A stretch of 64,000 bases of DNA from Rhizobium sp. P32RR-XVIII (GTDB taxonomy: Bacteria; Pseudomonadota; Alphaproteobacteria; Rhizobiales; Rhizobiaceae): positions 1 through 64,000 of the forward strand of contig NZ_JABAIH010000016.1 of NCBI RefSeq assembly GCF_012641395.1, given 5' to 3'. The translations under genes were made by a program, and so were the position numbers. How positions within the stretch are numbered: the first letter of the stretch is position 1; each line of letters begins with the position of its first letter. Positions 36,472 through 45,434 of the stretch are shown here, piece after piece. The notes under the pieces are model-generated. The model made no database searches. It saw only the letters and a list, made by a program, of their open reading frames with translations, and was not told the origin of the DNA.

Positions 36472-38556
36472 TTACAACCTGAGAAACGCCGTATCGCAGG
36501 GATGATGAAGCAGATCCGTCAGTTGCTGGTCAAGGTGCAGGATCGATATGGATGCACCGACCATATCGAGCGATGTGCAGTAATGCCCCACCCAGTTCGC
36601 TTCGATCTTGACACCCTTGGCGCTCAAGCGCTGTTCGACGCGCCGGTAGAGAATATAAAGCTCCATCAATGGTGTGCCGCCGAAAGAATTGACGAGAACA
36701 GCGACGCGGTCTCCCGAGATGGGTTTCATCTCCGAGAATATTCGATCCATCACAACGTCGACGATACCATCGGCACTCCTCATCTTTTCCCGCATCACGC
36801 CGGGTTCGCCATGAATACCCATGCCGATTTCCATGTCGTCCGGACCTATCTCGAAATTATGCCGTCTGGTTTGCGGCAGCGAACATGGCTCCAGCGCGAC
36901 CCCCATTGTGAAGGTGCGGGCATTGGCCTTGCGCGTCGCTAGTTCGCAGGCATCGAGTGACAGACCCTGATCGCAGGCCGCACCGGCAATCTTGAAAATG
37001 AAAAAATTGCCTGCGACACCGCGGCGCCCGTCCCTGTCTTCCAGCGCGGAAGACGAAATATCGTCGGTCGTCACCACCGTGCGCACCTCGATATTGTCGT
37101 CTGCAGCCATTTCGGCTGCCATTTCGAAATTCATGACGTCGCCGGCGTAGTTTCCATAGACGAAGAGCACGCCCTTGCCGCCGGAGGCAGCCTTTGCGCA
37201 TTGCAGGATTGGTCCCGGAGGCGGCGAGGAAAAGATATTGCCGACAGCAACAGCGTCGGCGAGCCCCTTGCCGACATAACCGAGAAAAGCCGGCTCGTGG
37301 CCCGTACCCCCGCCGACGACCAGTCCGACCTTACCCTCGCGCGGGCCGGATCGGGCAACGAGCGCGCGGTTGGAACTGTCGACCGGTCGAAGGTAGCTCG
37401 CGTGCGCTTTGACGACACCGTCGAGCATTTCCTCGACGACATCATCGGGGTTGTTGAGGAACTTCTTGATATGGGTCCGGAAGCTGTTGGATTGAGCGGA
37501 GATCTCGCTTTCTACACGTGGGCGCTGGGAGATCTTCTGGTCGACTTCCGTAACGCCATCGGCGTTCAAGATGCCGCGGCCGGTAGCAGCGTCGGTGATG
37601 AGGACATTGACATAGCCGCCGCGAAGCGCGGCAAGAATAGCCGGCACTTTGTCAAAGCCGCCTGCAACGGCGATGCGCGTCTTGATCTTCTTCAGCAACT
37701 CGAGCGAAATGCCGACCGTGCAGTCGTCCAACGGTCCTGCGACGGAGCGTCCATGGCCGTCGATGAAGCGGCCGGCCACCACACCGGTGGCATCCTTGGC
37801 CAGATAGTCCTGCAACGAAACGGAATCGAAAAAGCCGCTTGTGTGGATGGTGGAATTCGGTCGCATGGAGGCGATACCGAAGATCACCTTGTTTGCCTGT
37901 GAAAGCGCCTCGAACTGCCGGTCGATCAGCGGCTCCCGCAGGAGTATGTCTCGGACGGCGGGGCTGGAGACGATGGCAGGTGCTGCAATATTGATGAGCT
38001 TGGCATCGACTGCATCGGCAAAGGCCGCAGCACAAAGCTCGGGCGTATAAGCAAAAGTCGCGTTCGTTCCGCCGGTTGCCTGCACAACGGTCATGTCCTG
38101 CAGCCCCGATATGGAAGCTTGTTCACCGACCGCCAAGATCGTGCGCCCCCAGACGACCGCGAGTGTGTCGCCGGACTTCAGGATCTTCTGTAGGGCCTGG
38201 GCGCCAGCAGAGCCCAGCCGTTCGATCAATGGACGGGCACTGTCGTCGCTCGGCACGACCAGACAGTCGTGCAGCCCGAAGTGCCGTTTCAGTTCCTGGG
38301 CGATGGTCAGCGAGCTTAGTCGCGCCGGTTCGATGGATATGTTGACGATGCCGCGGGCACGCGCATCGGCGAGGTAGCTGTTCACCGTCGCGCGCGAGAT
38401 TCCCATCGTTTCGGCAATATCACCCTGGGTCATACCGTCTTCGTAATAAAGCCAGCACGCCCATACGTAGGGGTCGTCGCCGTAACGCAACGGGATAGGT
38501 TCGGCCGCGATATCAGCGGTACCATTCTTTCGCGCCGATGATGTCTTAGCGGTCAT
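36472..38556 (-). CDS. SorC-type regulator fused to DhaK-type kinase subunit
   Basis: A 694-residue fusion. Residues about 30-75 form an HTH (MTQGDIAETMGISRATVNSY); about 80-345 match the SorC/DeoR-type sugar-phosphate-binding domain (VWGRTI, GGTNATFAY, GGFDKVPAILAALRGGYVNVLITD). From about 360 a complete DhaK follows: NNPDDVVEEMLDG, GGGTGHEP (415-422) and H582 in GMGIHGEPGV, the residue that in DhaK binds the substrate carbonyl covalently. A regulator physically joined to the kinase that makes its likely effector is striking. I recall this architecture being named in protein databases for related bacteria, so it is known as a domain arrangement, but I know of no mechanism. It lies between two DhaL genes. 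Confidence 0.9.
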   Translation of the reverse strand: MTAKTSSARKNGTADIAAEPIPLRYGDDPYVWACWLYYEDGMTQGDIAETMGISRATVNSYLADARARGIVNISIEPARLSSLTIAQELKRHFGLHDCLVVPSDDSARPLIERLGSAGAQALQKILKSGDTLAVVWGRTILAVGEQASISGLQDMTVVQATGGTNATFAYTPELCAAAFADAVDAKLINIAAPAIVSSPAVRDILLREPLIDRQFEALSQANKVIFGIASMRPNSTIHTSGFFDSVSLQDYLAKDATGVVAGRFIDGHGRSVAGPLDDCTVGISLELLKKIKTRIAVAGGFDKVPAILAALRGGYVNVLITDAATGRGILNADGVTEVDQKISQRPRVESEISAQSNSFRTHIKKFLNNPDDVVEEMLDGVVKAHASYLRPVDSSNRALVARSGPREGKVGLVVGGGTGHEPAFLGYVGKGLADAVAVGNIFSSPPPGPILQCAKAASGGKGVLFVYGNYAGDVMNFEMAAEMAADDNIEVRTVVTTDDISSSALEDRDGRRGVAGNFFIFKIAGAACDQGLSLDACELATRKANARTFTMGVALEPCSLPQTRRHNFEIGPDDMEIGMGIHGEPGVMREKMRSADGIVDVVMDRIFSEMKPISGDRVAVLVNSFGGTPLMELYILYRRVEQRLSAKGVKIEANWVGHYCTSLDMVGASISILHLDQQLTDLLHHPCDTAFLRL

Positions 38557-38707
38557 CCTGCCTGGTTTCCCTCATCCAAATCGACGGCGAAGATGAGCGT
38601 AAAAGCCGCAGTTTTCAACGTGCCCTCGCCTGATTGTTCCCGGCCGCCGCAGCGGCCGGGAAGGTGATGCAAGGGAGGATCACGGGCTCTCACCAAAGCC
38701 CGACCTG

Positions 38708-39355
38708 TCAGGCGGGCTGAAGCCTCGTCTCCACGCCATCAGCCAGCGACTTGAGGATCAGTGCACAGGATGTTGCGCCGGCATCGAGCACGCCGAGCGA
38801 ACGCTCGCCGAGACGGCTTGCCCGGCCGATCATGGCGACGAGGTCGCGCGTGCTATCCCGTCCGGCTTCGGCGGCCACGATGAGTGCCGTGAGCGCCTCG
38901 GCAAAAGACTTGCCGCTGCCGATAGCCGCGTCGAATGCGGTGATTGCAGGCACCAGCGTGTCAATCAGCGTCTTGTCGCCAACCTTGGCAGAGCCTATCG
39001 CCTGGATGCCGTCGAGGCCGTTGTGCAGCATGGTGCTGAAGGTCGCAGCATCGATGGCATCGGATTTTTCGATCGTTTCGGCAAACTGCGTGAACATCAC
39101 GCCATAGAGCGGTCCCATTGAGCCGCCGATCTCCGTCATCAGCACGGTGCCGAGCGTGTCGAGCGCTTCAGCCAGCGACATGTCGGCACCCTTGATGCGT
39201 TCGGCCGCCATGCCGAAACCCTTGGCCATGTTGACACCATGATCTCCATCGCCGATCTTGCCGTCGATTTCGCTGAGATAGGCACGATTTTCGATGATCC
39301 TGTCGGCCAGTGAGAGAACGATCTCGCCCGATTTCCCATTCTGAAATTTCTGCAT
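38708..39355 (-). CDS. DhaL-type kinase subunit (first copy)
   Basis: A 215-residue DhaL. DGKIGDGDHGVNMAKGF (Mg and nucleotide site) and GGSMGPLYGVMF are intact. It follows the stand-alone DhaK by 15 bases, so the two form a kinase pair. No DhaM (PTS phosphoryl donor) is encoded in the window, so whether ATP or a PTS protein supplies the phosphate is open. Confidence 0.9.
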   Translation of the reverse strand: MQKFQNGKSGEIVLSLADRIIENRAYLSEIDGKIGDGDHGVNMAKGFGMAAERIKGADMSLAEALDTLGTVLMTEIGGSMGPLYGVMFTQFAETIEKSDAIDAATFSTMLHNGLDGIQAIGSAKVGDKTLIDTLVPAITAFDAAIGSGKSFAEALTALIVAAEAGRDSTRDLVAMIGRASRLGERSLGVLDAGATSCALILKSLADGVETRLQPA

Positions 39356-39370
39356 TACCTCTGCCTCCCC

Positions 39371-40366
39371 TTAGAGCATCGCGGGGCACTGAACATCGAC
39401 CTCAAGCAGCCGCTTCAGCTCGTCGTCCAGCGCCATCACGGTCAATGTTGCGCCGACCATTTCCAGCGATGTGAAATAATTGCCGACATAGACCTTGTGG
39501 ATCTTCAACCCGCGTCCGGCAATCTCGGATTCGATCGTGTCGTGGAGAATATAGAGCTCGTTGAGCGGTGTGGCGCCGAGACCGGAGACGAGGACTGCAA
39601 CCTCGGTTCCGGCAGCAAGCTGATGATCGTCAAGAACGATCTTGGCCATTTCCTCGGCCACTTCCCTGGCTGATTTCAGTGGCTCGACACGCACGCCGGG
39701 CTCGCCGTGATGGCCGATGCCGACCTCCATCGTCCCCGGTTCGATGGTAAAGTTCGGATGGCCGACCGATGGAAGCGTGCAGGGGCCAAGGCCAACGCCG
39801 ATCGAACGGCAATTGTCGATCGCCTTCTGCGCCGTCGCCTGCACCTCTTCGAGGCCGGCGCCTTCTGCAGCCTTTGCTGCTCCGCACTTCCACATGAAGA
39901 TTTCGCCGGCAACGCCGCGGCGCTTTTCTCGCTCCTCTGGGCTAGCGGAACATACATCATCATTGGCAACGACGGTGGCGATCTCGATGCCTTCCTTCGC
40001 CGCCAACTTGATTGCCATCTTCACGTTCATGTTGTCGCCGGCATAGTTGCCATAGAGGCAGACGACACCCTTTCCGCCATTGGCTTCACGCGCAGCATCG
40101 AGAAAGCTCTTTGCCGTCGGCGAGGAAAAAAGTTCGCCGACAGCGACGGCATCCAGCATGTTGCGGCCGGTATAGCCGATGAAAGCAGGCTCATGGCCCG
40201 AGCCACCGCCGGTAATGACCCCGACCTTGCCGGAGACCGGCGCCTGGCGAGAGGCGATCACTCGGGGATTTTGTGCGGATTGCCTGACGATGTCGGCATG
40301 GGCCTTGAGGAAACCCTTCACCGTATCTTCGACGACTTCATCCGGATTGTTGATAAACCGCTGCAT
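39371..40366 (-). CDS. DhaK-type kinase subunit
   Basis: A 331-residue substrate-binding subunit. GGGSGHEP (residues 53-60) and H220 in GIGHHGEPGV, the covalent substrate-binding His, are intact. DhaK-type enzymes phosphorylate dihydroxyacetone or ketotetroses such as erythrulose. Next to an SDR polyol dehydrogenase and a divergent RpiB-type isomerase, a ketotetrose kinase role is more likely than glycerone kinase; this is inference. Confidence 0.9.
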   Translation of the reverse strand: MQRFINNPDEVVEDTVKGFLKAHADIVRQSAQNPRVIASRQAPVSGKVGVITGGGSGHEPAFIGYTGRNMLDAVAVGELFSSPTAKSFLDAAREANGGKGVVCLYGNYAGDNMNVKMAIKLAAKEGIEIATVVANDDVCSASPEEREKRRGVAGEIFMWKCGAAKAAEGAGLEEVQATAQKAIDNCRSIGVGLGPCTLPSVGHPNFTIEPGTMEVGIGHHGEPGVRVEPLKSAREVAEEMAKIVLDDHQLAAGTEVAVLVSGLGATPLNELYILHDTIESEIAGRGLKIHKVYVGNYFTSLEMVGATLTVMALDDELKRLLEVDVQCPAML

Positions 40367-40388
40367 TCTAACTCCTATCTACCGCGCG

Positions 40389-41159
40389 TCAGATAATGGT
40401 GTAGCCGCCGTCGACCAGAAGGTCCGCGCCATTGATCATATCGGCGCCGTTGGAAGCCAGGAACACCGCCGCCGCCGCAATCTCTTCGGGGAACGCGAAG
40501 CGGCCGGATGGAATGCGCTGTTTCAGCGCTTCACCACGCGGGCCGTCCCATGCCTTCCTGCCGAGATCAGTCAGGACGACGGTCGGAGAGATCGTGTTGA
40601 CGTTGATGCCGTGTTTGCCCCATTCGGCGGCAAGTGTCTTAGAAAGGCCGATGACGCCGAACTTCGAGGCACAATAGGCGACATGCTGATCGATGGCGAC
40701 AGTGCCAGCCTGGGATGCCATGTTGATGATCTTGCCGCCCCTGCCCGCCTTGATCATGGCGCGGCCAGCCGCCTGGGACACCAAAAAAGTGCCCTTGAGA
40801 TTGATGGCGATGGTCTTGTCCCAGGCATCGAGGCTGAGTTCCTCCGCCGGCGCGAGCATGACGACACCGGCACTGTTGACGGCAATATCGACGCGACCAA
40901 ACGCGGCCACCACATCGGCGACTACCTTTTCAACGGATTGCGGGTTGGATACGTCGCAGACGAATGATTTCGCGCCGTTGCCGAGTTCGTCGGCCTTGGC
41001 CTTGGCAACAGATTCATTGATGTCGACCACGCCAACGATCGCGCCTTTGGCAGCCATGGCAGATGCGATGGCACTGCCGATGCCTGAGGCACCGCCCGTA
41101 ATCAGAGCGACCTTGCCGCTCAGGGAAAAGTTCAAATCAACCTGTTTGGTATCAGTCAT
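40389..41159 (-). CDS. Short-chain dehydrogenase, probable polyol dehydrogenase
   Basis: A 256-residue SDR. The cofactor motif GGASGIGSAIA, the NSAG motif, the catalytic Ser and YCASK (Tyr-x3-Lys) and the C-terminal GGYTII are present. It resembles the GolD/D-threitol dehydrogenase branch by overall motifs, though I cannot test this here. In the operon it lies between the importer's binding protein and the DhaK gene, consistent with oxidising an imported polyol to the ketose that DhaK/DhaL phosphorylate. Confidence 0.82.
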   Translation of the reverse strand: MTDTKQVDLNFSLSGKVALITGGASGIGSAIASAMAAKGAIVGVVDINESVAKAKADELGNGAKSFVCDVSNPQSVEKVVADVVAAFGRVDIAVNSAGVVMLAPAEELSLDAWDKTIAINLKGTFLVSQAAGRAMIKAGRGGKIINMASQAGTVAIDQHVAYCASKFGVIGLSKTLAAEWGKHGINVNTISPTVVLTDLGRKAWDGPRGEALKQRIPSGRFAFPEEIAAAAVFLASNGADMINGADLLVDGGYTII

Positions 41160-41218
41160 GGCTTTCTTCTCAACCTGTCGGGATTTGGGGCGGGATCTTC
41201 ATCCCGCCCCAGGGAGGA

Positions 41219-42205
41219 TCACTTGCGGGTGGAAAGCAGTTTATCGACGTTTTCAGCCGTCACCGGGGTCCACGGAACATTATAGGTCTTATCCTTGCCG
41301 TCGTTCCACGGCATATCCTTATAGGTCGTCCAGATATCGGATTCCGGCTTGTAGTTGCCCTTCTTGGCATTGAAGATCGCAAGATCCAGAGCGCCCTGCG
41401 CCTGGGCGCGGGCATCCTGAAGGATCGAGGTCATTTCGCCGGCCTTGGCGGCCCGCAGCGCGTCGGTGACACCGTCGATACCGGCAATGGCGAAGCTCTT
41501 GACGTCAAGGCCGGCAGCCTTGATCGCCTCGATGGCGCCGAGCGCCATTTCATCGTTCTGGCCGATAATGCCGTTGATCTGGTTCGGATGCGACGTCAGC
41601 CAGTTTTCCATCAGTGTCTGGGCCTCGGCGCGCGACCAGTTCGCGGTCTGGTCTTCAAGGACCTTCACATCCGGGCACTCGGCAAGCGCTTTTTTGTTGC
41701 CTTCCAGACGCTGGATCTGGGCAGACTGGCCGACCGGGCCCTCGATGATGACGACATTGCCCTTGCAGCCGATCTTGTCCAGCACGCTCTTGGCTTCGAG
41801 ATAACCGGAGACCGTGTCGTCGGAACCGACATAGGAGGTCAGCTGGTCGGAATTGACGCGGGTGTTGGAGCCGATGACCGGAATGCCGGCATCGACCGCG
41901 GACTGAACGGCAGATGCACCTGCATCGACATCGATCGGCGCAAAGATGATCGCGTTGTACTTCTGCGTGATCATCGTCTTGAACTGGTCCTGCTGGACCA
42001 GCGCGTCATAGCGGCCATCGAAAACCGTCAGCTCCACCTCACCGCTCTTGACGGCCGGGTGATCCTGCAGGGCCGCGGTCCAGATCTGCATGAACTCCGC
42101 ATTCAAGCCGTAGGGTGCTGCGCCAATCTTGATCTTTTCCTGGGCTGCGGCAGACGTCGCCAGCAGCGCTGTTGCCGAAGCAAGCGCAATCAAAAGCTTT
42201 TTCAC
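41219..42205 (-). CDS. Ribose-type periplasmic sugar-binding protein
   Basis: A 328-residue type-I periplasmic binding protein with a Sec signal peptide (KKLLIALASATALLATSAAAQ). Segments KYNAIIFAPIDVDAGASAVQSAVDAGIPVIGSNT and INGIIGQNDEMALGAIEAIKAAG are typical of the RbsB/XylF group. The start is GTG 42205 with GGAGG 9 bases before it. It serves the permease and ATPase encoded upstream in the same operon. Confidence 0.9.
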   Translation of the reverse strand: MKKLLIALASATALLATSAAAQEKIKIGAAPYGLNAEFMQIWTAALQDHPAVKSGEVELTVFDGRYDALVQQDQFKTMITQKYNAIIFAPIDVDAGASAVQSAVDAGIPVIGSNTRVNSDQLTSYVGSDDTVSGYLEAKSVLDKIGCKGNVVIIEGPVGQSAQIQRLEGNKKALAECPDVKVLEDQTANWSRAEAQTLMENWLTSHPNQINGIIGQNDEMALGAIEAIKAAGLDVKSFAIAGIDGVTDALRAAKAGEMTSILQDARAQAQGALDLAIFNAKKGNYKPESDIWTTYKDMPWNDGKDKTYNVPWTPVTAENVDKLLSTRK

Positions 42206-42300
42206 TATCGTTTTCCTCCACTTTGGGTTTAGGCTGCCGGCATGGCTTGCCTGTCTGACGGGGCGGCGAGCTGCCTGCCCCGAATTTCTGTAGATCGAGT

Positions 42301-43305
42301 TCAGGCTCCGAAATTTCGTTTCTGGTCGAGCATCACGGCGCCGACGATTAGGGCGCCCTTCAGAACCTGCTGGTAGTAGGACTGGATACCCATCAGATCG
42401 AGGCCGTTGTTCATGACGCCGATGATGAGGGCGCCGATCAGCGTTCCTGTCACCCGACCGACGCCGCCTGAAAGGCTCGTGCCGCCGATGACGACCGCCG
42501 CGATCGCGTCCAGCTCGTAGGCGACGCCGGCCTGCGGCAGGCCCGAACCGGTGCGGGCGCTGAGCAGGATGCCTGCCAGTCCTGCGAGACCGCCGGATAT
42601 GACGTAGACGGTGAAGCGAATACGGTCGGTATTGATGCCCGATGTCTTGGCTGCATGCGGATTGCCGCCAACGGCATAGATGTAGCGACCGAACCGTGTG
42701 CGGTTGAGGATCCACCAGGAGACCGCAAAAACAACAGCAAGCACGATAACCGGGGCAGGAAGGCCAAACACATCGCCGGTGCCGATCCAGCGGAAGGCGG
42801 GCGTAAGGGCCGGAACCGGGCGGCCGCCGCCGTAGATCAACGTCATGCCGCGGGCTGCTGAAAGCATGCCGAGCGTCGCGACGAAGGCAGGCACCGAGAA
42901 GCGCGAGACGATGACGCCGGAGATCGAGCCGCAGACGACGCCGACGAGCACGCCGACAAGCAGGCCGATCGCGACCGGATAGGGCGAACCGATAACGCCG
43001 GCCGTTTGCGAGGTCGTTGCAAAACTGGCGCTGACGATGCCGGCGAGCGCAACGACCGAGCCGACCGAAAGGTCGATGCCGCGCGTCAGGATCACGAAAG
43101 TCATGCCGATCGCCAGCACGCCGTTGATGGACGTCTGCAGCAGCACGTTGGAAATATTGCCACCGGTCAGGAAGAACTCGTTCGAGAACGAGAGAATGAC
43201 GACCAGCAGCAGGAAGGCGAGGAAAATGCCGTATTCCTGCACGATCAGACGTCGCTGCTCCGTCTTGAACCAACCGCCCGCACTCTTATTGTCACTGACT
43301 GACAC
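42301..43305 (-). CDS. Ribose-type ABC permease (RbsC-like)
   Basis: An inner-membrane permease of 334 residues with about ten helices. GIDLSVGSVVALAGI and the EAA-type segment (YAVGGNPHAAKTSGI) are typical of RbsC. I chose GTG 43305: it follows the ATPase stop by 41 bases and has AGGAG 6 bases upstream. An ATG at 43377 is in frame but overlaps the ATPase gene. Confidence 0.88.
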   Translation of the reverse strand: MSVSDNKSAGGWFKTEQRRLIVQEYGIFLAFLLLVVILSFSNEFFLTGGNISNVLLQTSINGVLAIGMTFVILTRGIDLSVGSVVALAGIVSASFATTSQTAGVIGSPYPVAIGLLVGVLVGVVCGSISGVIVSRFSVPAFVATLGMLSAARGMTLIYGGGRPVPALTPAFRWIGTGDVFGLPAPVIVLAVVFAVSWWILNRTRFGRYIYAVGGNPHAAKTSGINTDRIRFTVYVISGGLAGLAGILLSARTGSGLPQAGVAYELDAIAAVVIGGTSLSGGVGRVTGTLIGALIIGVMNNGLDLMGIQSYYQQVLKGALIVGAVMLDQKRNFGA

Positions 43306-43345
43306 TGCTAGCTCCTGTGCTGCCGGACGAACGCTCTGACCCTGA

Positions 43346-44824
43346 TCAGGTCGATAAGTGGACGAGTGATTGGGCATTCGTCTCCTCCCGGCTGTATATT
43401 CCGGCGCTCCTGCCAGCCCGCATCACCATGATGCGGTCCGACATGCCGAGAACTTCGTCGATTTCCGATGAGATCATCACCACGGTGCCGCCGCCTCCGG
43501 CGAAGTCACAGATGATGCGATAGATTTCACGCTTGGCGCCGACATCGACTCCGCGTGTCGGTTCATCCAGCAACAGGACCTTGGGGTTGCGCAGAAACCA
43601 CTTGCCGAGCACGACCTTCTGTTGGTTGCCGCCGGAAAGGCCGGACACCGGCATCGTGTCGCGCGCCGCCTTGATCTGAAACTGCTCGCGCATGCGGCGG
43701 CTGGCATCCACTTCCTTCGCATGATCCATGGCAAAGGCGGGGCTCAGCTCCGGCAGGCTCGCCATGCAGATATTGGCGCGAACGGAATCGGAGAGGTTGA
43801 GGCCGGTCTGCTTGCGATCTTCCGTCACCAACGCCAGACCATGGGCCATGGCATCCGAAGGCTTTGCGACCGAGATCGGCGCGCCGTCCACTGCAACTCG
43901 GCCGGCCGACGGTTTGTCGAGGCCGAAGAGGCAGTTGAAGATTTCCGTGCGGCCGGAGCCCATGAGGCCGTAGATGCCGAAGATCTCACCCTTGCGAGCG
44001 ACAAAGGAAATATCCTCGATTTTGTTCGGGCAGGAGAGCGCACTGACCTCCAGACCGATCTCTGATGTCGGCATATTGGTCTTGACGTATTCTTCTGACA
44101 GTTCGCGCCCGACGATCATGCGGATCAGGCTCGGCCGGTCGATCTCCGACAAGGCGCCGGCACCGACAAAGGAGCCGTCGCGGAAGACCGTATAGGAATC
44201 GGCGATTTGGAAGATTTCTGAGAGCCGGTGCGAGACGTAGACGATACCGCGACCCTGCGCCTGCAAGCGACGGATCGCCGCGAAGAGTTGCTGAGCTTCG
44301 CGCTCGCCGATCGCCGATGTCGGCTCGTCCATGAAGATGACCTCGGCATCGTGGCTGAGCGCCTTGGCGATCTCCACCAGCTGCATCTGCGCGACAGACA
44401 GGTTCATCATGTATTGCGTGGCGCGAATATCGAATTCCAGCCCGTCGAGCAGCTTCTGCGCCGCCTTGTTCATGCTGCGGAAGTCGATACCGCCGAAACG
44501 GGCGGATGGCTCACGGCCGAGATAGATATTCTCGGCCACTGTCATATGCGGAACCGGGCTCAGCTCCTGCTCGATGATCGCGATGCCTGATGAAAGCGCA
44601 TCTGCGGGGCTCAAAAATTCGACGTCCCGCCCACGGCGGCGGATCGAGCCGGCGTCGCGCTTGTGAATGCCCATCAGGATTTTCAGGAAGGTCGACTTGC
44701 CGGCACCATTGCCGCCACACAGCGCATGAACCGAGCCGGCACGAAGTTGGAAATGACCATCGCGCAAAGCTGCGACACCGCCAAAGGACTTCTTCAGTCC
44801 TCCCACTTCGAGCAGAAACTCCAC
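43346..44824 (-). CDS. Ribose-type ABC ATPase (RbsA-like), two domains
   Basis: A 492-residue tandem ATPase. Domain 1 has Walker A GGNGAGKST, signature-like LSVAQMQLVEIAKAL and DEPTSAIGE. Domain 2 has the family's usual degenerate Walker A (GLMGSGRTE) with LSGGNQQK and LLLDEPTRGVDVG. GTG 44824 with GGAGG upstream is preferred over an upstream ATG. It is the first gene of the leftward operon. Confidence 0.9.
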   Translation of the reverse strand: MEFLLEVGGLKKSFGGVAALRDGHFQLRAGSVHALCGGNGAGKSTFLKILMGIHKRDAGSIRRRGRDVEFLSPADALSSGIAIIEQELSPVPHMTVAENIYLGREPSARFGGIDFRSMNKAAQKLLDGLEFDIRATQYMMNLSVAQMQLVEIAKALSHDAEVIFMDEPTSAIGEREAQQLFAAIRRLQAQGRGIVYVSHRLSEIFQIADSYTVFRDGSFVGAGALSEIDRPSLIRMIVGRELSEEYVKTNMPTSEIGLEVSALSCPNKIEDISFVARKGEIFGIYGLMGSGRTEIFNCLFGLDKPSAGRVAVDGAPISVAKPSDAMAHGLALVTEDRKQTGLNLSDSVRANICMASLPELSPAFAMDHAKEVDASRRMREQFQIKAARDTMPVSGLSGGNQQKVVLGKWFLRNPKVLLLDEPTRGVDVGAKREIYRIICDFAGGGGTVVMISSEIDEVLGMSDRIMVMRAGRSAGIYSREETNAQSLVHLST

Positions 44825-45011
44825 CTTGATATTCCTCCATACAAGCACCTTACGGACCCTCCCGGCGGACGATCGACATTGAAAAATCTCTGCCCGGCGC
44901 TTTCATGACAATATTCAATAGACGCTCGACAAATGTCAAGTTATGCGCAATCATATAAAAAGTTAGAAGGCTTTGGTGCGCCGGAATCGAGAAGCCTGAA
45001 AGGAAAACCTC
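44825..45011. promoter_or_regulatory. Divergent promoter region of the two sugar operons
   Basis: 187 AT-rich bases between the leftward and rightward operons. On the minus strand a TTGACA (44934-44939) could serve as -35. GACAAATGTC-like symmetry overlaps it and may be a regulator site, for example for the SorC-DhaK protein. This is a candidate only. Confidence 0.4.
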
Positions 45012-45434
45012 ATGAAGATCGCAATCGGAGCGGACGGAGCTGGTAAACCTCTGCTAGATGTCACCGCCTCGCACCTGTCTGGTAAACCCGATCTCACGGT
45101 GGCGGACCTGAGCGAGCCAGGCTTGTATGCCGACGTGTCTCAGAAGATTCTTGACGGTGAATATGAGCGGGCAATGCTGTTCTGCGGAACAGGCATCGGC
45201 CCATCGATTTCGCGCAACAAGGTTCTGGGAATCCGGGCCGCGTTGACGCATGACACCTATTCGGCAGAGCGCGCGGCAAAGTCGAACAACGCCCAGATCA
45301 TCGCTATGAGCGCGCGGGTGATCGGCCCGGAGCTTGCCAAGGCGATCGACGCATTCCTTGCCTCCAGCTTCGATCCGGACGGTCCCTCCGCTGAAAACGT
45401 CAAGGCAATCGACCGCCTCGATCGGGCCAGATGA
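45012..45434 (+). CDS. RpiB/LacAB-type sugar-phosphate isomerase
   Basis: A 140-residue isomerase. The catalytic Cys (C58) is in LFCGTGIGPSISRNKV and the HDTYSAERAAKSNNAQIIAMSARVIG core is intact. The N-terminal DHAG motif of RpiB is ADGAG here, as in the branch that includes isomerases for tetrulose or pentulose phosphates. It is first in the rightward operon and opposite the SDR/DhaK/DhaL operon. It most likely turns a ketose phosphate into the aldose phosphate, for instance erythrulose 4-phosphate to erythrose 4-phosphate. Confidence 0.8.
   Translation: MKIAIGADGAGKPLLDVTASHLSGKPDLTVADLSEPGLYADVSQKILDGEYERAMLFCGTGIGPSISRNKVLGIRAALTHDTYSAERAAKSNNAQIIAMSARVIGPELAKAIDAFLASSFDPDGPSAENVKAIDRLDRAR

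Noticed and set aside
41219..43273. One 684-codon frame covering both the binding protein and the permease region
   Set aside because: The upper half is a shadow of the permease gene; the binding protein starts at GTG 42205 with its own ribosome-binding site and signal peptide.
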